A stretch of 5,966 nucleotides of DNA from Phycisphaerae bacterium (GTDB lineage: Bacteria > Planctomycetota > Phycisphaerae > Phycisphaerales > SM1A02). Positions 1 through 5,450 of this stretch are shown here, piece after piece. Each line of letters starts with the position of its first letter. Positions within the stretch are counted from its first letter, which is position 1. The DNA is taken from positions 1 through 5,966 of the forward strand of contig JABJDN010000058.1 of NCBI GenBank assembly GCA_018665385.1. The letters are read 5' to 3'. A model generated the notes under the pieces. The model saw nothing but the letters and a program-made list of their open reading frames with translations, had not been told where the DNA came from and ran no database searches. A program made the position numbers and the translations under genes.

Positions 1-1
1 C

Positions 2-823
2 ATCGAAGCGATGATGCAAGATGGAAAAGCATTGCAGTCAGGGACATCGCATTTTCTTGGACAAAACTTTTCGAAAGCACAAGATATTTCGTTTCAAAAC
101 GATAAGAAGGAAGTGGAGTTTGCTTGGACAACAAGTTGGGGCGTATCGACGCGATTGATAGGCGGCCTCATCATGACTCACGCTGACGACGATGGCATGG
201 TTATTCCACCAAGACTCGCTCCATCTCACATCGTTATTATTCCTATTACCTTTAAAGCGGATGACCCTGACGCAATTTTGAATTATTGCCACAAGCTCGC
301 AGATGATTTAGGCGTATTGAATTACCACGGGCGAAATGTTACAGTTGAAATTGACAATCGTGATATTCGTGGCGGCGAGAAAACTTGGGGTTGGGTAAAG
401 AAGGGCATTCCAATTCGTTTAGAAGTTGGACCACGCGATATGGAAAGCGATTCTGTCTTCATGGCGCGTAGGGATAAAAGTCCAAAAGAAAAAGAGGGCG
501 TGCCACGCGTTGAGTTTATTGAAACCGTGACGGACATACTTGATGCTATGCAAAAAGGGCTGTTCGATAGAGCACTCGCTCGCCGCGAAGAAGCAACGAA
601 AACAATCGATTCCAAAGAAAAATTTTACAAACATTTTGAGGGCGAAGGCAGTGGATTCGTGTACGCGCATTTCTGCGGCGACCCTGCAGTGGAAGATGAA
701 ATTAAAGGTGACTTGAAAGTTACTCTCCGTTGTATACCACTTGCAGGGCACGACGAAGAAGGCGATTGTATCTTTACTGGTAAACCTTCAAAACAACGTG
801 TTTTGTGGGCCAAATCGTACTAG
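2..823 (+). CDS. proS: Prolyl-tRNA synthetase, archaeal/eukaryal type (C-terminal part, 5' end outside window)
   Basis: This cytoplasmic enzyme charges tRNA-Pro with proline using ATP. The frame is open from base 2 and ends at TAG 821-823, giving 273 residues; the family usually has about 480-500, so the N-terminal catalytic part lies outside. Numbering from the Met at 11, the class II core is visible as GTSHFLGQNFSKAQDI (11-26) and TTSWGVSTRLIGGLIMTHAD (40-59), then the linker IPPRLAPSHIVIIPI (65-79). The anticodon-binding domain follows, with DNRDIRGGEKTWGWVKKGIP (115-134) and EVGPRD (138-143). The C-terminal domain ends in the terminal Tyr (KSY) typical of this type. Of the usual CX4C...CX2C zinc ligands, only Cys222 and Cys253 remain; the partners are Val227 and Thr256. 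An intrinsic terminator lies 170 bp downstream, with no other plus-strand gene between. Assignment is firm; loss of zinc binding is inferred. Confidence 0.96.
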   Translation: MEAMMQDGKALQSGTSHFLGQNFSKAQDISFQNDKKEVEFAWTTSWGVSTRLIGGLIMTHADDDGMVIPPRLAPSHIVIIPITFKADDPDAILNYCHKLADDLGVLNYHGRNVTVEIDNRDIRGGEKTWGWVKKGIPIRLEVGPRDMESDSVFMARRDKSPKEKEGVPRVEFIETVTDILDAMQKGLFDRALARREEATKTIDSKEKFYKHFEGEGSGFVYAHFCGDPAVEDEIKGDLKVTLRCIPLAGHDEEGDCIFTGKPSKQRVLWAKSY

Positions 824-895
824 GTGTTTCCTGTAGTGTTGTAGTGGAGTAATGAGGTTTCTCCTGTAACAGTCCAAAAATTACAAGAAAGAGCA

Positions 896-907
896 ATAAC
901 ATGTTAT
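896..907. promoter_or_regulatory. 12-bp perfect palindrome, possible operator
   Basis: ATAACATGTTAT is its own reverse complement. It lies 72 bp after the proS stop, directly before a strong hairpin. A weak promoter-like pair overlaps it on the plus strand: TTACAA at 881-886 and TTATCG at 904-909, spaced 17 bp. The palindrome could bind a dimeric regulator, but a 12-bp palindrome in AT-rich spacer can arise by chance. Confidence 0.2.
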
Positions 908-1024
908 CGGCTCATGTCTATGGCATGAGCCGGTCGATGTCTACTAACCGCCAATGGTGGGCGGCGGTTACGGAAAATTCCCCTAGAAAACCCGATTGTT
1001 GCGGGAAGAGCAACAATCGTTTTT
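908..1024 (+). ncRNA. Candidate structured RNA or structured 3' UTR of proS (three hairpins ending in a terminator)
   Basis: The 229-bp gap between proS and the next gene contains no convincing reading frame but is rich in stems. Hairpin 1 (908-932) has a perfect 9-bp stem, CGGCTCATG/CATGAGCCG, with a 7-nt loop. Hairpin 2 (945-970) has a perfect 8-bp stem, TAACCGCC/GGCGGTTA, with a 10-nt loop. Hairpin 3 (993-1019) is followed by T5 and forms the terminator. I checked by eye for SRP RNA, RNase P RNA, tmRNA and common riboswitch motifs and recognised none. It may be an independent small RNA, a stabilising 3' end of the proS message, or a leader controlling the next gene. The only promoter candidate, TTACAA (881-886) with TTATCG (904-909), is poor. 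Confidence 0.27.
993..1024 (+). terminator. Intrinsic terminator downstream of proS
   Basis: A perfect 10-bp stem, CGATTGTTGC (993-1002) and GCAACAATCG (1010-1019), encloses a 7-nt loop and is followed by TTTTT (1020-1024). It lies 170 bp after the proS stop, so it most likely ends the proS transcript. The complementarity continues outward with TTCCCC (978-983) against GGGGAA (1029-1034), making an imperfect 57-bp inverted repeat. The AAAA run on the left arm means it may also terminate in the minus direction. Confidence 0.8.
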
Positions 1025-1052
1025 CTTGGGGGAAGCTTGTTATTGTGGAAGT

Positions 1053-1322
1053 ATGAGGTACTCTAAGAGAATGCATAATTGTGAACCAATCCCATTTTCC
1101 GTAGCGCAAGCATACGGCGCGCACCTTGCACCGCAAGTTGAAGCACCCGTGCATGCTCAGCCAATGCAAACACTAGTCGCTGCAACAGTGCCTGGCAAAG
1201 TTGCATTTGATGGTATTGAAGTTTCCAATTTGCAACCATTGCAAATGTATTCACGCTGCGCAGATCGCATCGAAGCTGCCACGCGCGTTGCTACTGGTCA
1301 GCAATTGAATACTCAAGCTTGA
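1053..1322 (+). CDS. Small protein of unknown function (89 aa)
   Basis: I do not recognise this family. From ATG 1053 the product is 89 residues ending at TGA 1320-1322; an in-frame ATG at 1071 would give 83. Neither start has a clear ribosome site: GGAAG sits 1 nt before 1053, and GAGG (1055-1058) lies 12 nt before 1071. The first half is rich in Ala, Pro and Gln and probably disordered. It is followed by QTLVAATVPGKVAFDGIEV (about 39-57) and a likely amphipathic C-terminal helix, YSRCADRIEAATRVATGQQL (about 66-85). There is no signal peptide or membrane segment. Coding is supported by an open frame without stops, a biased composition and a well-formed C-terminal helix. It starts 28 bp after a terminator T run and its end overlaps convergent manA by 10 bp. 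It may be a lineage-specific structural or regulatory protein; no function is assigned. Confidence 0.6.
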   Translation: MRYSKRMHNCEPIPFSVAQAYGAHLAPQVEAPVHAQPMQTLVAATVPGKVAFDGIEVSNLQPLQMYSRCADRIEAATRVATGQQLNTQA

Positions 1323-2248
1323 TATTGTTTTTCGGGTAAATCGAACCTTAGTACAGCGGTGCCTTTTGGCATGTGCATAGTTGCGTTCGTTAGTCCTGCA
1401 GGTAACAAGATGGTTGTTCCAAGGGGAGTGTCAATTGGAACAGCATGTTCGATGCGTGCGTTGCCTTCAACGACCATGCACACAACTGGCGTTGCATCAA
1501 CAACTAATTCAAGCGAGGTATCTTCAATCGATTCAATGCGCTCGATTGAAAAGAAGGGTGTACTTGCAAAATGTGTTGTTACAAAAGAACCGCTCTGCAA
1601 AGGTGCCGGTTGATTGAACATTAGTTGCTCTCCAGTGAAGTCGATACATTCCATCGCTTTGTCAACATGCATTTCTCTGCCCGTTCTACCCCAGTCCCAA
1701 ACACGAAAGGTGGTATCGCTTGGTGTTTGGACTTCTGCAACAAGAACACCAGCACCAAGGGCGTGGCAAGTTCCGCTGGGCAAATAATAACACTCGCCTT
1801 TGCCAACGTTAATTGCATTGAGTACTTCAGGAACCACGTCGTTTTCAATGGCAGTGCGTAATTGCTCTTCCGTAGTACCCTCTTTAAGCCCAACATAAAT
1901 GAGCCCGTTCGGTGTTGTATCCAGAATAACCCACGCTTCGCTTTTTAGATGCGCTTCAGGATGCCGCGAAGCGTATGCTTTACTTGGGTGCACTTGGACA
2001 GATAAGTTGTCGCATGCATCTAGGAATTTAATGAGCAGTGGGAACGATGCATCAAGTAGTGTTCCGGCGAGTGGGCCGTTTGCAATAATGCTTTTGCCAT
2101 CTGGAATAGATGTTGGTAAATCAGCAAGTTCCCATGATTCGCCGATCGAACAGTTCGCCGGTAGATGTTTGCCGAATTTTTCTAGTGTTCGTCCACCCCA
2201 AACTTTCTCTTTTAAAATTGGCGTAAAGGTAAGGGGATAGGGTTCCAT
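1313..2248 (-). CDS. manA: Mannose-6-phosphate isomerase, class I (short bacterial form)
   Basis: This zinc enzyme interconverts fructose-6-phosphate and mannose-6-phosphate in the cytoplasm, linking glycolysis to GDP-mannose and glycan synthesis. The 311-residue length matches the short Bacillus-like form, not the roughly 390-residue enteric form. The cupin core carries the expected zinc ligands: Gln85 and His87 in VQVHPSKAY, Glu104 in LKSEAWVIL, and His162 in PSGTCHALG. The active-site stretch VQTPSDTTFRVWDWGR (173-188) supplies the substrate-binding Arg182. The N-terminal segment LKEKVWGGRTLEKFG (12-26) is also typical. ATG 2248 shares one base with the fabZ stop (TAATG), and I see no separate ribosome site, so translation is probably coupled to fabZ. 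No terminator is visible after its stop. Family assignment is firm; the preferred sugar substrate is inferred. Confidence 0.95.
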   Translation of the reverse strand: MEPYPLTFTPILKEKVWGGRTLEKFGKHLPANCSIGESWELADLPTSIPDGKSIIANGPLAGTLLDASFPLLIKFLDACDNLSVQVHPSKAYASRHPEAHLKSEAWVILDTTPNGLIYVGLKEGTTEEQLRTAIENDVVPEVLNAINVGKGECYYLPSGTCHALGAGVLVAEVQTPSDTTFRVWDWGRTGREMHVDKAMECIDFTGEQLMFNQPAPLQSGSFVTTHFASTPFFSIERIESIEDTSLELVVDATPVVCMVVEGNARIEHAVPIDTPLGTTILLPAGLTNATMHMPKGTAVLRFDLPEKQYQA

Positions 2249-2721
2249 TACATCATCATGCCGGTGATTTGCGCTTCAAAAATAAAGTTTCCGTCAACGT
2301 ATCCTTGTGTATCGCAAACAAATCGGCGACGTTGGAACTTGCGAATGACCGAAACTACTGCAAGTATATTTCCTGGAACTACTTGCCCTCGGAAGGAGCA
2401 TTTGTCGCACCGAGTGAAACCCATGAAGTGATTGCTTTCTGCATTCCTGTGGTAAAGGATGCTGCTCATTTGTGCAGCAGACTCAATCATAAGGACGCCA
2501 GGATAAATCGGTCTTCCAGGAATGTGGCCTGCAACCCAAAACTCATCGTCTTTGACTTCTTTAATGCCAACACCAGTTTGGTTGTCTTCACTTACCCACG
2601 CCACGTAGTTGAGTTGCCGCATATCGCCAGTTTGAGGATTTAGTTTTCCAACAGTTTCTTCTGTCATAACAACATTCGACAGATTTATTGTGTTGATGTC
2701 AAGTATTGGTTCTATAGCCAT
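2248..2721 (-). CDS. fabZ: 3-hydroxyacyl-ACP dehydratase, FabZ-like hot-dog fold
   Basis: The product is predicted to dehydrate 3-hydroxyacyl-ACP to trans-2-enoyl-ACP in type II fatty-acid synthesis. From ATG 2721 it has 157 residues, slightly above the usual 140-150. The central motif GHIPGRPIYPGVLMIESAAQ (65-84) contains catalytic His66 and Glu80. FMGFTRCDKCSFRGQVVPG (about 99-117) matches the second conserved block, in which FabZ proteins usually have a GxKFRxxVxPGD pattern; here the acidic residue after PG is Asn. The N-terminal 45 residues (ILDINTINLSNVV onward) are longer than in E. coli and resemble planctomycete-type homologues. An upstream TTG at 2739 would add six residues, but it lies inside a terminator stem, so I reject it. 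No ribosome site is evident. FabZ is first in a pair with manA; the metabolic link is unclear. Confidence 0.88.
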   Translation of the reverse strand: MAIEPILDINTINLSNVVMTEETVGKLNPQTGDMRQLNYVAWVSEDNQTGVGIKEVKDDEFWVAGHIPGRPIYPGVLMIESAAQMSSILYHRNAESNHFMGFTRCDKCSFRGQVVPGNILAVVSVIRKFQRRRFVCDTQGYVDGNFIFEAQITGMMM

Positions 2722-2737
2722 AGCTGTGCAGAGTATC

Positions 2738-2776
2738 AAAGAAATAGGCTCAAGCGATGCTTGAGCCTATTTCTTT
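2738..2776 (-). terminator. Strong hairpin terminator after the Hc1-like gene, probably bidirectional
   Basis: The left arm AAAGAAATAGGCTCAAGC (2738-2755) and right arm GCTTGAGCCTATTTCTTT (2759-2776) form a perfect 18-bp stem with a 3-nt loop. Both arms are A/T-rich at the base, so either strand reads as a hairpin with a U-rich tail. It begins 20 bp after the stop of the minus-strand Hc1-like gene, its likely client. Its far edge is only 16 bp from the fabZ ATG. Confidence 0.85.
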
Positions 2777-2796
2777 TGTATCTTAGTTAGTACTAG

Positions 2797-2973
2797 TTAA
2801 CCATCGCTGTCGCGAAGGCCAAGAACGTCTTTACGAACATCTTGAGCAGCAGCTTTGATGTCTTGCATAGCTTTACGAACGCGAGTACCAGCAGCCTTGT
2901 TGCCGCCTTCGCATTTAGCCATATCATCAGTTACATCGTTCACAAGTTGTAATAGTCGGTCGTATGATTCCAT
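2797..2973 (-). CDS. Short Hc1 (histone H1-like) family protein
   Basis: The 58-residue product matches the conserved core of the Hc1 family (chlamydial histone-like protein and bacterial relatives): MAKCEGGNKAAGTRVRKAMQ (18-37), with GNKAAGTRVRK the most recognisable stretch, followed by a helical tail, KAAAQDVRKDVLGLRD. It is predicted to be all helical and cytoplasmic or nucleoid-associated. ATG 2973 is chosen because GGAGG lies 8 nt upstream; a TTG at 2988 in the same frame lies upstream of that site. Chlamydial Hc1 has a long Lys/Ala-rich tail that binds DNA. It is absent here, and I count 11 acidic against 10 basic residues, so DNA condensation should not be assumed. The gene has its own strong ribosome site and terminator, which suggests an abundant monocistronic product. 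Family membership is recognised from the pattern; function is inferred. Confidence 0.82.
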   Translation of the reverse strand: MESYDRLLQLVNDVTDDMAKCEGGNKAAGTRVRKAMQDIKAAAQDVRKDVLGLRDSDG

Positions 2974-2981
2974 CGTGAGTG

Positions 2982-2986
2982 CCTCC
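2982..2986 (-). promoter_or_regulatory. Ribosome binding site of the Hc1-like gene
   Basis: GGAGG on the minus strand lies 8 nt before ATG 2973 and decides the start. It is the only strong Shine-Dalgarno sequence I find in the window, which suggests high translation of this gene. Confidence 0.8.
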
Positions 2987-3150
2987 AAAGCGTTGTACTA
3001 GGTATTTCCTAGGGTGTGTAGTTTTGGGGCACTTTTGGAATGCCCCTCGTATGCGTTTCAATGCATTCTTTATCGGCTGAATAGGCTTTGCAACCCCGTA
3101 ATTGCATAAATTTCCTGAAAATAGGTGTTTGTTCGGTATATATTTGGGTT
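2987..3150 (-). other. Spacer between purB and the Hc1-like gene, probably its promoter and leader
   Basis: This stretch follows the purB stop and precedes the Hc1-like gene. Two inverted repeats are visible: CTAGG/CCTAG around a 5-nt spacer (2998-3012), and GGGGCA/TGCCCC around a 9-nt loop (3026-3046). The second has no T run on the minus strand, so it is not a convincing purB terminator. A TTGCAA followed about 15-18 bp later by AT-rich TAAAGAAT on the minus strand (about 3070-3098) is a weak promoter candidate. A short minus-strand frame here (3009-3203) has no recognisable content and overlaps the purB end. Confidence 0.35.
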
Positions 3151-4587
3151 TCAGACTTGTAATTCAGCAATTTCAAGGTTTGAACCGCTGTACCGTTTCG
3201 CAATTGGGGTTGCTACGGAATCGCAAAATTCGTCCACTTGCTCTGCTGAGCGGCCTATAAATCCGCTCGGGTCAGTAGCTATTGCAAGGTCTACGCTTGC
3301 AAACATTGGTTCGCTAGCTAACCGAGTCAGGAGGTCATTTTCAATACCTTCTTCCTTGATTTGGCGAGCAACTTCAATAGCATGGCTTCGGACAACCTCG
3401 TGGGCATCTTGCCTGTCAGCGCCGTTTCGTACGGCTTCCATCATGAGGCGTTCTGTGGCAAGGAAGGGCATTTCCTTTTGTAGGTTCTTGGCAACGCTCG
3501 CTTCATGCACGATGAGACCATCTGTCACATTATGCAAGACATCAAGTAGGCCATCCAAAGCAAGGAATGCCTCTGGCAATACCATGCGCCTGTTTGCAGA
3601 ATCATCCAACGTTCGCTCCATCCACTGGACGGATGCAGTTTGCAGGGCGTTTGGTGGCATATTCATCACGAAACGAGCAAGTGCGCATACGCGTTCGCAG
3701 CGCATTGGATTCCTTTTGTACGCCATTGCAGAAGACCCAATTTGTTTTTTCTCAAATGGTTCTTCAAGTTCGCCGCGGTTTGCAAGAAGGCGAATGTCTG
3801 TAGCGAACTTATGTGCTGCAGCTGCAACTGCAGCAATCGAGGATAGTATGTGGGCGTCAACAATTCGAGGGTATGTTTGCCCAGTCACAGCAAGGCGCTG
3901 CTGAGGATCCCATCCCATTTTTTCTGTAACCATCGCATCAAGTTTGAGAACTTTGTCATGGTCGCCGTCGAACAAATCAAGAAACGATGCTTGCGTTCCA
4001 GTTGCGCCGCGAACACCACGAAATCGTAGGGTGGAAAGTCTAAACTCAAGATCTTCTAAGGTAAGCGCAAGTTCCTGCGCCCAAAGAGTTGCTCGTTTAC
4101 CGACGGTTGTTGGTTGTGCTGGCTGATAATGTGTATACCCAAGTGTCGGCAGGTCGCGATATTGTTTTGCAAAAGTTGCAAGGTTTGTAATAACAGTTGC
4201 AAGCTTCACTGTGATCAGTTGTATTGCGTCCCTAAGTTGCAGCATCTCGGTATTGCAATTGACGTATTGGCTTGTTGCACCAAGGTGAATGATAGGGCGG
4301 GCTGTTGGGGCAACATCGCCAAGGGTGTGGACATGTGCCATAACATCGTGCCGAAGTTCTTTTTCGTATTTTGCCGCCGCTTCAAAATCAATATCATCGA
4401 GGTGGGCTCTCAGTTCTGCTATCTGCTCTTGTGTAATATCTAATCCGAGTTCTCGCTCAGACTCTGCAAGGGCTAGCCATAACCGCCTCCATGTGCCTAT
4501 TTTGCGTCTTGAAGACCAAATTTCTTGCATTTGCTTCGATGCATAACGACCTGAAAGAGGTGATTGATATCCAGCGTGCTCATCCAT
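3151..4587 (-). CDS. purB: Adenylosuccinate lyase (animal-like subtype)
   Basis: This cytoplasmic enzyme of the fumarase/aspartase superfamily releases fumarate twice in purine synthesis: from SAICAR to give AICAR, and from adenylosuccinate to give AMP. From ATG 4587 it has 478 residues, close to the roughly 484 of the human enzyme and longer than many bacterial forms (about 430). Visible blocks are YQSPLSGRYAS (7-17), RHDVMAHVHTLG (79-90), GATSQYVNCNT (103-113), LGYTHYQPAQPTTVGKR (149-165; catalytic-type His153), and the signature GSSAMAYKRNPMR (284-296) with the catalytic Ser pair and Lys291. In-frame ATGs at 4626 and 4638 would add 13 or 17 residues. I chose 4587 because the family homology begins about six residues later, but no start has a good ribosome site. 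It is divergent from the UbiA-like gene, with a shared dyad between them. Confidence 0.94.
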   Translation of the reverse strand: MDEHAGYQSPLSGRYASKQMQEIWSSRRKIGTWRRLWLALAESERELGLDITQEQIAELRAHLDDIDFEAAAKYEKELRHDVMAHVHTLGDVAPTARPIIHLGATSQYVNCNTEMLQLRDAIQLITVKLATVITNLATFAKQYRDLPTLGYTHYQPAQPTTVGKRATLWAQELALTLEDLEFRLSTLRFRGVRGATGTQASFLDLFDGDHDKVLKLDAMVTEKMGWDPQQRLAVTGQTYPRIVDAHILSSIAAVAAAAHKFATDIRLLANRGELEEPFEKKQIGSSAMAYKRNPMRCERVCALARFVMNMPPNALQTASVQWMERTLDDSANRRMVLPEAFLALDGLLDVLHNVTDGLIVHEASVAKNLQKEMPFLATERLMMEAVRNGADRQDAHEVVRSHAIEVARQIKEEGIENDLLTRLASEPMFASVDLAIATDPSGFIGRSAEQVDEFCDSVATPIAKRYSGSNLEIAELQV

Positions 4588-4656
4588 ACTCGTATTGTAC
4601 TCGCTTGGAGAAACGGCAACCTGCATGCTCTTTCGCATCGACCTGCCAAACAGCCT

Positions 4657-4693
4657 TTGACCTGGTATGGGACCTGGTCATGTACCAGGTCAA
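4657..4693. promoter_or_regulatory. Dyad of GACCTGGT half-sites between divergent purB and the UbiA-like gene
   Basis: GACCTGGT (4671-4678) and ACCAGGTC (4684-4691) form an 8-bp dyad with a 5-bp spacer. A further direct copy, TTGACCTGGT (4657-4666), is the exact reverse complement of ACCAGGTCAA (4684-4693). A shorter GACCTG also occurs at 4640-4645. Each outer end begins with TTGACC, a good -35 match facing inward: on the plus strand at 4657-4662, and on the minus strand at 4693-4688. The hexamers 17 bp further on (ATGTAC and CCATAC) are weak -10 boxes. I infer an operator overlapping face-to-face promoters. The TGGT-N5-ACCA core loosely recalls GntR/FadR-type half-sites, but no regulator can be named. 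Confidence 0.45.
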
Positions 4694-4715
4694 GGGCTGC
4701 GGATACCATATTGCT

Positions 4716-5450
4716 ATGGCTTGGCTGACAGTATTTGGGATTCCCGCAATGGCATACGTAATGGGCGTGACTGCATTGTTGTTTCGTATGAATGACCGCC
4801 CTCAGAACCCCGTTCTACTCGTTGGAGCCGGCTTGCTAACAGCTGGAATCTACATTTTTCACAGGACCTCTATTACCTACGTAGAGCCTATGCAAGAGCG
4901 GCATAGAATTGCTCTCAAGCATCGAATGATTCTGCGGGTTCTGGCATTCTTGCTCGGAGTACTAGCCACGGCAATATTTGCACTGCACCACCCCATGGCA
5001 ACACTTTTGGTTTTTGGTGCACTTGCGGGCGTCATCGCTTATGGGCGGAAAACGATTACAAGGCCGCTTCGGACTGTTTTATATCTGAAACCAATTGCTG
5101 TTGGTACAGCTATTACTTGTTTTGCTTGGACACTGAATGATTTCGAGAATGGAATAATGTCTGTTATCGCATTCGTATTATTCTGCACTGCAGATGCTCT
5201 ATGTTGCGATCTTGAAGATTGCACATTCGATTCGGCAACAGGTTGCACAACGATGGCGACGAGATTGGGTGTTCATCGTACGTGGATTGTTGCAGGGCTT
5301 TTGTATATTTGCGCAGCTTTTCTCTTGCAGGCAACTGTTGGTTGGCTATTTCTTGTTTCATTCGCGTTACCGATTGCACTCCGCAGTAACAAACGAGAAG
5401 TTATTGACCTGAGGCCAGTTCTCGTTCTCCTGTTATTATGGGTGTTATGA
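4716..5450 (+). CDS. UbiA-like integral membrane protein lacking the first Asp-rich motif
   Basis: The 244-residue product is strongly hydrophobic, with about eight membrane segments (near 2-23, 33-48, 72-90, 94-109, 126-140, 146-162, a long 189-223, and 233-244). UbiA-superfamily enzymes transfer prenyl groups within the membrane using two Asp-rich motifs. The second is visible here, DALCCDLEDCTFDSATG (160-176; Asp160, 165, 168, 172), followed by TTMATRLG, as in UbiA enzymes. The LKPIAVGTAITCFAW stretch (124-138) also fits. Where the first NDxxDxxxD motif should be there is only IFHRTSITYVEPMQERHR (47-64), so activity or substrate may differ. ATG 4716 starts directly before the first membrane segment; ATG 4680 is possible but lies in the dyad. 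The gene overlaps plsY by 4 bp (ATGA), which suggests a membrane-lipid role. The superfamily call is moderately sure; the function is unknown. Confidence 0.7.
   Translation: MAWLTVFGIPAMAYVMGVTALLFRMNDRPQNPVLLVGAGLLTAGIYIFHRTSITYVEPMQERHRIALKHRMILRVLAFLLGVLATAIFALHHPMATLLVFGALAGVIAYGRKTITRPLRTVLYLKPIAVGTAITCFAWTLNDFENGIMSVIAFVLFCTADALCCDLEDCTFDSATGCTTMATRLGVHRTWIVAGLLYICAAFLLQATVGWLFLVSFALPIALRSNKREVIDLRPVLVLLLLWVL

Noticed and set aside
820..844. Similarity between CTAGGTGTTTCCT just after proS and CTAGGTATTTCCT at 2998-3010, with related flanking bases
   Set aside because: It is only a 13-bp match with one mismatch plus a gapped tail, in unrelated contexts; probably chance. I would reconsider it if more copies occur in the genome.
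996..1052. Longer N-terminus (TTG start at 996) for the small plus-strand protein
   Set aside because: The TTG lies inside the terminator stem, and the added residues would be encoded by the hairpin and T run.
3170..3200. tRNA-like TpsiC motif (GGTTCAAACC on the minus strand)
   Set aside because: It lies within the purB coding sequence and no cloverleaf could be drawn around it.
3009..3203. Minus-strand 64-codon frame between purB and the Hc1-like gene
   Set aside because: It overlaps the purB 3' end, contains no known motif and shows no ribosome site. The stretch is better read as spacer and leader.
3125..3904. Long plus-strand open frame opposite purB
   Set aside because: Its translation has no recognisable motifs and it lies entirely antisense to a well-conserved purB region, so it is a shadow frame.
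4491..4715. Extended N-terminus for the UbiA-like protein
   Set aside because: The extra 75 residues are antisense to the purB start and run through the dyad and intergenic spacer. They resemble no UbiA N-terminus.
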